Assembly (NCBI RefSeq): GCF_031877795.1
Contig: NC_133943.1
Location: forward strand, 11,711,001 to 11,775,000
Length of the DNA: 64,000 bases
Direction: 5' to 3'
DNA from: Strix aluco
Lineage: Eukaryota; Chordata; Aves; Strigiformes; Strigidae
The translations under genes were made by a program, and so were the position numbers. Of this stretch, positions 50,001 to 59,000 are shown one piece after another (positions within the stretch are counted from its first letter, which is position 1; each line of letters begins with the position of its first letter). The notes beneath the pieces were generated by a model. The model did not search any database. It was not told where the DNA came from and saw only the letters and a list, made by a program, of their open reading frames with translations.

Positions 50001-53000
50001 CAGGAAAAAGTTCTAGTGTTACAGATAAAGCAGCAGCCATAAAGATAAGACACAGGCGTGTTAGGTGGATTCCCTTTTGCCTGTGCAGTGAGTGTTCATA
50101 GATGGATTTCAGGCTGCATGCTGCTACCTTTCAGCCTTTTCTCTGAACAGCATGGGGAGACCACACTCCAGCTGCATGCTGATGAGCTGTGTCTCCTGTG
50201 AGCTGTTCACCCACAGGGCAGTGGTCCCAGTAATTTCTGTTCCCTTGACATCCTTGCTTTATCCAGTATGCATCCCTGTTTGGCATCTGGCTGCCCCGTA
50301 ATTTGCTTGCTTTGTGATCCTGTGCATCTTTTGTCATGGATTTACTTGGAGGGGGTCCTTAGGAAAGGGCTGTGGAACCCAGGGAATGTCTTTTGTTGTA
50401 GCAGTTGTAGAGTTAATACAGACTGTGGATTTACCCATGGCACATTGGGAAGGCAGTGCTCTCCTCCTCCTCTTCCTCTGACTGTCAGGCTGCCCTCGCC
50501 ATAGCTCTCTGCTGTAGCTCTGATCTCCTTGAATGTTACTCTCTTCTCCCTCATTTTAGGGCTTGCTGTGGTATTATTCCTGCCTGGCTTGTCCAGCCAA
50601 GTGAAGACAGGATCAATCTGGCTTAAGGTCAACTCCCCAGCTAAGCAGCCTCCTCCGTCCAGCGCCTTGGAGAGCAGCAGCCTCAGAGAGGGCTCTTGTT
50701 CTGAATTTTGTCTGCTGCTGTCAGTGGGATTACAGTGCCACAGCAAACCTGATGCTGTGAACAAATGGGTGAAAAAAATGTTTATTTTTAGAACTGGAAC
50801 CATGATAAAGATGTGGAATTTGTCCAGGGTATGCCTGCTGTACCTTTTTGAAATGCAAAGTGCATGTTTGTTAAAATACCTCTCCAAAGGTCAGCATAAC
50901 CTAAGAAATAAATGTGCTGGCCTTTTGGAAAGCAGGTGAAGTTTCAGATGTGTGATAGCTGCTTGCAGTTGAGACCATGGACGCCCATAAACCAAATCTG
51001 TTTCAGTGCCGCCTGTGTGACATCATAAGGATGTGGATGGAAATGCTGCCTTGCCAAAAGGGTTTCTTTTGCAGGTTTCAGTGAGGAGCCCTACGCCATT
51101 CTTAATCCTTCAGTTCAGCTTTTTCTTCCCTTTTCCTGGCTGCATATTTGCTAAAGCCCCACTTGTGCATTTGAGGGACTCATGCTGTGAGCATCATGTT
51201 TGCAGTTGGTGAGAGTAGGGATGAAAAATGGAAAACTCTGGAATGAAAAGAAGCAAAATGCTGGATGAGACCTCAAGACATCACCCAGGGGGACCCAGTG
51301 GATTTGTGTCCCATTTGATGATCTAGCCAGCCTGCTGACATGCTTACAGGGCTCAGGGATTTGAAGTATTTGAGAACCTTACATTTTTAAATCCTTTTAA
51401 GCTTCCTGCAAGGTGGAAGAATACTATTACTCTCTCTTAGGCAGGGAAGTGAGGCATAAAGAGAAGAAATTACTTGCTCAAAGCGTTGTAGGAATCTCAT
51501 AGATGACAAAAAGAGTTGGCGTAGCTCTTAGCTGCCTGTCACAGCATCAGGCACCCTTGGGTAAGGTGGCATTTCTGCCACAAGCTTGGCTGTTGTTGTC
51601 CCACTGACGGTCTTTTGGGTAGGAAGGCACAGGCAGGAGAGGGGAGGGTTTGGAGACATAGCAGAGGGACTGGAATGTGATCCAAACTATGGAAACCGAG
51701 CCACAAATTAGGGCAATTAATTCAAAGGCACAAACATCCTGTTGAACTTGCCTGGTCCCCGTCAGTACATAATGGGTAAAGCACATGCCCAAGCTCTGCT
51801 TCAGGCATGTTTCAGTGGGAAAGTTCTGCCTCCCTTGCCTTGGGTTATGTCAGGTTTTATTCCTGGTGGCAACCGGCAGGTGTTCATGTGAGGGGGGAAC
51901 GGCATTATAAATAAATTATCCATTCATTTCCTTCTGGAGACTTTCCTATTGTTTAGCCACAATATGCTTTCCTGTTTTTTAAAAAAAACAAAACAAAAAA
52001 GCACCAAACCCTGGACCAAGTTCCTCTCTGGCAGGGTGGACCCAGAGCTGCGTTTGAAGTCGGTGCCCATGTCATTGCTCTTCCATCAGTTGTGCTGCTG
52101 TCACTGTCCTGCCTTGGTCCTCCACACTTTCCAAAAGCGCTGTGAGAAGCACCTGCCTGGGAGCCATGCGGGAGTGTGTCCCGCTGCGCTCAGTCTTTAC
52201 GCATGTCTTTTCTCCGGCAGGTTGACGTGGGAGGAAGGCTGGTGCTGCCCAGGGGGTGGAAAGCAGGGGATTCTTGTGACAGCGGAGAAGAGAACAAAAG
52301 CTCTCTTCCCTCCTTCCTTCTCCTGGCCAACACAGGGACATTGAGGCCAGGGCACTTGCTTTCACAGGGGAGTTGTTTTTAAATATTTTAGAAAAAAATG
52401 CAGCTCGATGGATTATAAAATGAGGGCTTCTCTACATGGGGAGGCTCTTGCCCAGCAAGGTGGGATGTGATGCAAAAGAGCAGCACTGAGCCCACTGGGT
52501 CCCGGAGGAGCCTCTTGGAGACTGTGCTGGCAGCACCCATCCGTGGCTTTGCTTAACCCACATCCCAGCTGAATGGCACAAAGGCTCCGGTGAATCCAGA
52601 TGGAAAATGGGGAGCCGGTGTGGGAAAGCATGGCCAGGAGAGGATTCACCCCTCACTGCTCGGGATCACTTGCCCAGCGCTGTGTGCTGGCTGGGTTCAT
52701 GCCCCCATGCCTCTCTCTGCTAAGGAAACCCCAAACCACATTTCGTCTGCAGCAGCAGCATCATTGTCAGGAGTATTTGCAGGCAGACACATGGAGCAGC
52801 ACCCACATGAGCCACGGGTGGGTCTGTGCTGAGAGCAGCCATCTTCTGCATTTCAGCTCTTTAGGAGGCAAGAAATGAGATTTCTCCTGGAAATACCCAA
52901 GAGAAATACCCATACCTTCTGCAAGCATGACCCCCCATACCCAGGGAACCCCCTCCTGCACTGGGAGAGCCTGTGGGGAAGCCTGGCCTGCAGCGCTGCT

Positions 53001-56000
53001 GCAAGTGGAGGTGGTGTGCTGGGCAGGGGGACCGCCCTGAGGGGATTTAACACCCGGGGGGGCTTCTCTGCTCCCCATCTCCCCTGGGACTCTGCCTTCA
53101 TGGCCCTGGCATGGAAATGGCAAACCCCCCACTGGTGTAAGAGCAAGGATGTATTTATTTACAGTAATGTATGACAGGATTAACCATTACCTTGTGCTGT
53201 GCAGCCGTTGTCACAGGCAGTACAAATGAAGAGATACAAAAGACCTTTTATTTAGCCACTGTGCTTGCCTGTCATAATTTAGAATTGCCCTTTTTGTCTT
53301 GGTGCAAACAGGAGCTTTTTGCCTTTGTAGCTCTTTGACTCCTGTTGCAGATGCCTGATTTCAAGGGCTAATCCTGTGTTCAGCTCTTGCCTGGGACCCC
53401 TCTTCTCTTGCATTCACAAAGGCAGTGGTTGCTTAGAGCCTCTGTTAGTTTAGATGCGAATGCAAGTTCCAGCCTCTCGCTGCCCTACCTGGTATGGTTT
53501 GGCTTGCAAATAAAGGTCTCACAACTCCAGCTGTCCTGCCAGCTTTCCCAGCTGAGCTCCCGGCATCTTCTGGCGTGTCTTTCCATGAGAGGAAAGCGTC
53601 AGAAAATCCTTCCCTTGTCACAAAGCAAAGCTGGAGGTTGCAGACAGGGAGGAAGCAGCTTGAAGGAAGGGCCAGGCAGGCAGCTTCTAAAGCTTCAAAC
53701 TTGGCAAAATGTTTCAAAATAAATGTGTGCATGTGATGCAGTTTTATATTTAACAGGATGACTTTGGGCACCCAGGATGCCTTCCATTTTTGCTCTAAAA
53801 ATCTACAAAGCCAGGTGCAAAGAGAAGGAAAGGTGAAGTGGGTAGGAAATGGGGAGATCAAAGGGCCTGTGACACCGTGGTGGTGGTGGTCATGGGAGCC
53901 CTGGTCCTGGAGCAAGACCCCATGTATTCAGGGATATGTAAAAGAGATTGTCCCTGCCTCAGGGGACTTATTGCTAAGGCTTAAGATTAAAAGTTGAGCT
54001 TTTTTCATTTCTACTTCATGCTTGTGTGAACTTCACTTTAGGCCTCAAATCTGCTTTTCTTGAAATTGGTCTCGAAATTGCTATTGACTTTAAATGCTGC
54101 AAGATCTCACCCATAAATTCTCCTTCTCCCATCTGCAAAACGAGGATGGCAGGATTTCTGTGCCATCTGTGGTGCTGTGAAGCTGAAAACAATCATCATT
54201 TATAAAGTGCTTTGAGCTCAAATGGGAGGTTCTGCGTAAAGGCAAGGCTTTGCGAGATGAAATGTTCCTTAATGTGCCAGTTGCATCTGATATCTGAACC
54301 AGGGGCTGGGTTAAAATTTTTGGAAGAACAGCCTAGTGATGCAGAGGTGGTTCTCCAGCTGCTAAACGTCGTGGGTTATTTGTGTTGTTCAAAAGCTCCT
54401 GTTTATCATTACAAAATTAAGGGACAGAGAAGCCAGTGGCTGAATGTCCCACTAAAATTAGTATCCTACATTCGTGTTCATCTTGGGCACCTCTGATCTT
54501 AACAGCCACAATTCTCAGAGATGGTGTGACTCTGGCCACCAGCTGGTGATGTAACAGCACATGCATTGTAAATAGGAAACTTAGAGCCACAGTCAGAAGT
54601 GTTAGGCCTTTCCAAGTGCAATAGGATGCATCTGATGGGAACAAAAGGATGTTCATTTTCATGCAGCTTTGCAGGGCGTAGAAGGGAAGTTGCCTAACCT
54701 CTGCCCCAAGAGCTACATTTGCCTTATATTTGCATAAAGCTGAGGGCCAAATTGGTGCAACAAAGAGCAGAGTGTGGCCAAGCACAACAGTTTAAGATTA
54801 AATAGTGCGGTTCCTAGCGAATAATGCAAAGCACACGTGGCAAGCCAGTTGCAGTTGCCCAGGCTGAGCTAACATATGGCTCAGGTCAAGCACTTCTGAC
54901 GGAGCCGCTGGTTTCTCCTTTTGCAGACACAAGCCACCAGACCCGCTCCGTCTCCAGTCGTCCCTACTACAGTTTGCCCAACAGCAGCCACGAGAGACGC
55001 TCGGTCCTCACTATCACGGAGCCACCGCGTTTCCATTCCCAAGCCAAAGGCAAGAATGTGCGTCTGGATGCTCACTCCCGCAAGGCCACACGGAGGAACA
55101 GTTTCTGCAACGGGGTCACCTTCACCAACCGGCCCATCCACCTCTACGAGAAAGTCAGGCTGAAACTGGTGGCTGTGCACCACGGCTGGAGTGGGGCCCT
55201 GCGCTTCGGCTTCACCATTCATGACCCATCGCAGATGAGCTCTGACGAGATACCAAAGTACGCCTGTCCGGACCTAGTGACCCGACCTGGATACTGGGCC
55301 AAAGCTTTGCCAGAGAGGTTTGCCGTGAGAGACAATATCTTGGCCTTCTGGGTTGACCGTCATGGGAGAGTCTTCTACAGTATTAATGATGAGGAACCAA
55401 TATTGTTTCACTGTGGTATTAAAGTTTCTGGTCCTCTCTGGGCACTCATAGATGTCTATGGAATTACCCATGAAGTGCAAATACTAGGTAAGTGTGTGTT
55501 TTGGCCTGTGGCTTGCTCTTCTGGTTGCTCTTTCCACAGAGGCATGATCACGTAGAAAAGATGCATGATCTATCTGGTTGGTCCTTTCTATGGGACACTT
55601 AAGAAAACTAATTTACTGTTGGTTTTGTACCTCAAATAATTAACCATTTTTCTTTTCCAGCAGTGGGAATCCAGAAAGCAATATATTTCAGAGATGTCAG
55701 TGATGGAAAGTCCTAAGGCTGTGCATTATAGCAGCCATGTGAAGGGATAAATGGAAGTCATTACATTTAACTTTACCCAGCTTTTTCTGAGCTAGATGTG
55801 CTGCTATAGTGAGGAAAAACATGGTGCTGCTTTACAGCAAGGTTCCAGGGACCGAAGAGACAAAGGTGACCAGTTCTGGATTCCCCTGTTCTTTCACAGC
55901 TACCAGTTACTGCCAGTCCACTGGAAAACTACCACCCGTTCCCCAAGAGTTTCCTGGTGCCCTTCCCCAGCCCCTCTCTCAACTCCTGGCCTTGGTCCCC

Positions 56001-59000
56001 ACCTAGGCTGTGTTTGCAGACGTAACCTGACTTATCCTTCCCTTACACATGGGCGTCACTGTATGACTGCAGCACAGAATGCAGATGGCCAGCGGAAGAG
56101 TGATGAGAAAATGTAGCATGAGCTCCTGTGTGCTTTGGGCTCCTTGCCACTGTGCGCCACATCTCCCCTCACCCCTAAGCAGATCGCTGTATTCAGGTGG
56201 TGCCTGGCTGATTTACAAGCATCATCCTTGGGGAGGGCTGTAAGAGGGGATGAATTTGTTCCCATTAGCAAACCAAGCCGATTGCCATGGAATGACTTTC
56301 GTGACTTTTACAGTATTGAAATCTCAAATTAATTCTGTGTTAGATGGAGTGTTTTGAACTGGCCTACACCACAGGGAATCTTTTTAAAATACAAGTGTTG
56401 TCCTTTTCCAGAGGCTCCTAGGAGCTGATTTAGTTTTAACAGCCAAACTAAGCTGCACCTGCTCGAGGGGATGGTGCCTCCATCCTCATACCAAGCAGAC
56501 ACCAGTGATAAGCTGTGAAATGGTTAGCCCAGTGGGCAGGCAGCTTCAGCACATATTCTTCCAAATAGTACCAATTATTTTACAAGCAAGAAGGCTACAT
56601 ATAAACAACACTTTGCCCTGCCTGCTCTGCCTCAGATGTGTAATTAAACCTTACCAGTAGCTTATCCTGTAATTGCAATTGCAACACACTCCAGCCTCTG
56701 GTGCTCATCACAGAGGTGAAGGAGTGTTTGTTGTATTGGCCAGTGCAGCTGCTTCACAAGAGCAGTCCTTCTTCCTCATCAGATTATAGTTAGAAAAAGA
56801 AAATGCAGCTTATTTCTGCCCCCCATCCCCTAGTCCTGCCTGCAGCATCCAAGTGAGTAGAGTGAAAGACTCAGCCTGAGGGCACCTGTACTCTGATATT
56901 TTTTTGGATCAAAGTACCAAGCTGCACAAACTGCCCCAGGAATCAGGGCAGTGCTCATCCTTCTGGGGCACCAGGGGACCCAGCCTCCTTGCTGCAGATG
57001 TGGTGGTCTTGTAGTGGACACATTTGTCTCTCTGTCTCTTCCTCTCAAAATTTTTCAAGTCGTGAAAGCTGTCAAATATAGCTCAAATAGAGATGCACAA
57101 AATGTATGTTTCAGCATCATGAAACTTAGATATGTCTTACTCCTGTGTGGGAACATTTCTTGCCAGATACCCTGTGCTTGTGAGAAGCAACTGGTCCAGC
57201 CATCAGCCTACACCAGTGGCCTCTCCTGCATGGGCTTCTGAGCGAAAGCAGCCTCTGCTTTGCAGCTGCTGGATGGATTTGAGTGTTCTTTCTTCTTTGG
57301 TAAAAGTCTGGTGATTTTCTTCTCCAAGGAGCAGGCAGCATTGGTGCTGGGATACTTCTACCCTCTCCATCTTTGGGAGGACCAGGAGTCTGTTTCATTC
57401 ACGCATGCTCTTAACTTCCATGTGCTTTGACTTTGCTCAGCTGGTCGATGCCTTACCTTCAGAGTGAAGTGTCCAAGCCACCCTGGGCAGTGCTGGACGT
57501 AGAAGGAAGGGCACTCCCAAACTTCCCCACACCTTTAAAGCTTCCCCCAGCCTGGCGTGGCCAAGGTGAAAATCTGGGAAATTAATTAAGAGTCAGCATC
57601 CTGACTTTCCCTTTGCTGTGAAAGCGGAAAATAACTCTGTACTGTAAAAATCTTTGTAACGCCTGCAGCAAGTAGCTTTTGTGACAAGCACTTGATTAAA
57701 AATCTCTGCAGTGGTGTGAACACCCCTGAGATATGAGTCTTGAAATCTTGTAAAATTACCTCTCTTGGACACACTTGTGCCTAGACACCTCACAGCTGTA
57801 AGGCTATGACAAGGAGTATGAAAAGAATAGATAGTGATGCTTGTGCTCCTTTGCCCATCACCGTTTTGTGAATTTGGCTTGCACAAGACCTTTGGACAAG
57901 ATATTGAGAAGCTTCCTTCTTCTACAGAGCAACCCCAAAGCTATTAGACCCCTCTACTGAGAAGGCTGTAGGACTGCACTGGTTTACAGCTTTTCCCAGT
58001 TCACCAGTGCAAGGAGCTCCCAGATTACATGGGTGCTTCATAACACTTGTTTTTCCTCAGCTAGTGCCAACATGCAGCTACTTCTCTGCCTGCTGCCTGC
58101 TCCACATGCGACTCTCCACCACTAGCTGTTCATTAGTGGTTGACCTCGGGCTAATTTTTCCATTGTTTTTCCATTCAGAGGAACAGAATTCAGATAATCT
58201 ATAGGCTGGAATAATAACAATTGTAACCATAAAAGTAGGCAATTGTATCTTGACTAATGTCCCTTATCACTGGGTTTATCTCACAGATAGCATGTTTGCA
58301 GAGACCATGACCACTGCTCGTCTCAGCACTGCCCGTCTCAGCACTTGCCTGCCACAGAGCAACCATGATTCAGCCAACTTCAATAACAACGAACTGGAGA
58401 ATAACCAAGTGGTGGCCAAAATTGCAAACCTAAACCTAAGTCGGGTACCAGGACTTGCGACAGACAACCACATCATCCCCTGTTGCCCAAACCGACGGCA
58501 GCGTGCCCAGGGGGTCCCGGCCTTTCTGGACACAGACCTGCGATTCCACCCCACCCGCGGACCTGACATCACCTTTTCTCAGGACCGGATGGTTGCGTGC
58601 ACCAACTGGCAAGAAAGCAATAGGACTTTGGTGTTTTCTGACCGGCCTTTGCACATCGGTGAAAGCCTCTTTGTGGAAGTAGGACACCTTGGGTTGCCAT
58701 ACTACGGGGCCCTTTCATTTGGCATCACTTCTTGTGATCCGAGTACTTTACGGACAAATGAGCTCCCAGCAGATCCAGACTTTCTCTTGGACCGCAAGGA
58801 GTACTGGGTGGTTTACCGAGCGTTCCCGGTCCTCAACAGCGGCGACATTCTCAGTTTCATGGTCTTGCCGAATGGAGAGGTGCACCACGGGGTGAACGGA
58901 GCCAGCCGAGGAATGCTAATGTGTGTGGACACCTCACAGTCTCTCTGGGTGTTTTTTACAATCCATGGTGTAATCAACCAGCTCAAAATATTGGGTAAGT

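Larger units (their letters stand above)
29041..54926 (+). other. NEURL1B: NEURL1B intron 1 (about 25.9 kb)
   Basis: This phase-1 intron runs from GTACCG at 29,041 to TTTGCAG at 54,926. It holds no recognisable nested coding gene. It contains G-rich sequence at the donor side, a T25 tract (29,473-29,497), MIR-type relics (33,795-33,880; 51,405-51,525; 54,118-54,225) and two perfect inverted repeats (31,041-31,063; 46,505-46,531). It also has a pyrimidine tract at 43,932-43,980, poly-A tracts at 44,844 and 46,773, and a CpG/GATA patch at 49,585-50,049. AT-rich parts at 31,200-31,900, 34,400-34,900, 36,540-37,100 and 39,750-40,150 show nothing nameable. Long first introns often carry enhancers, but that is inference here. 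Confidence 0.88.
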
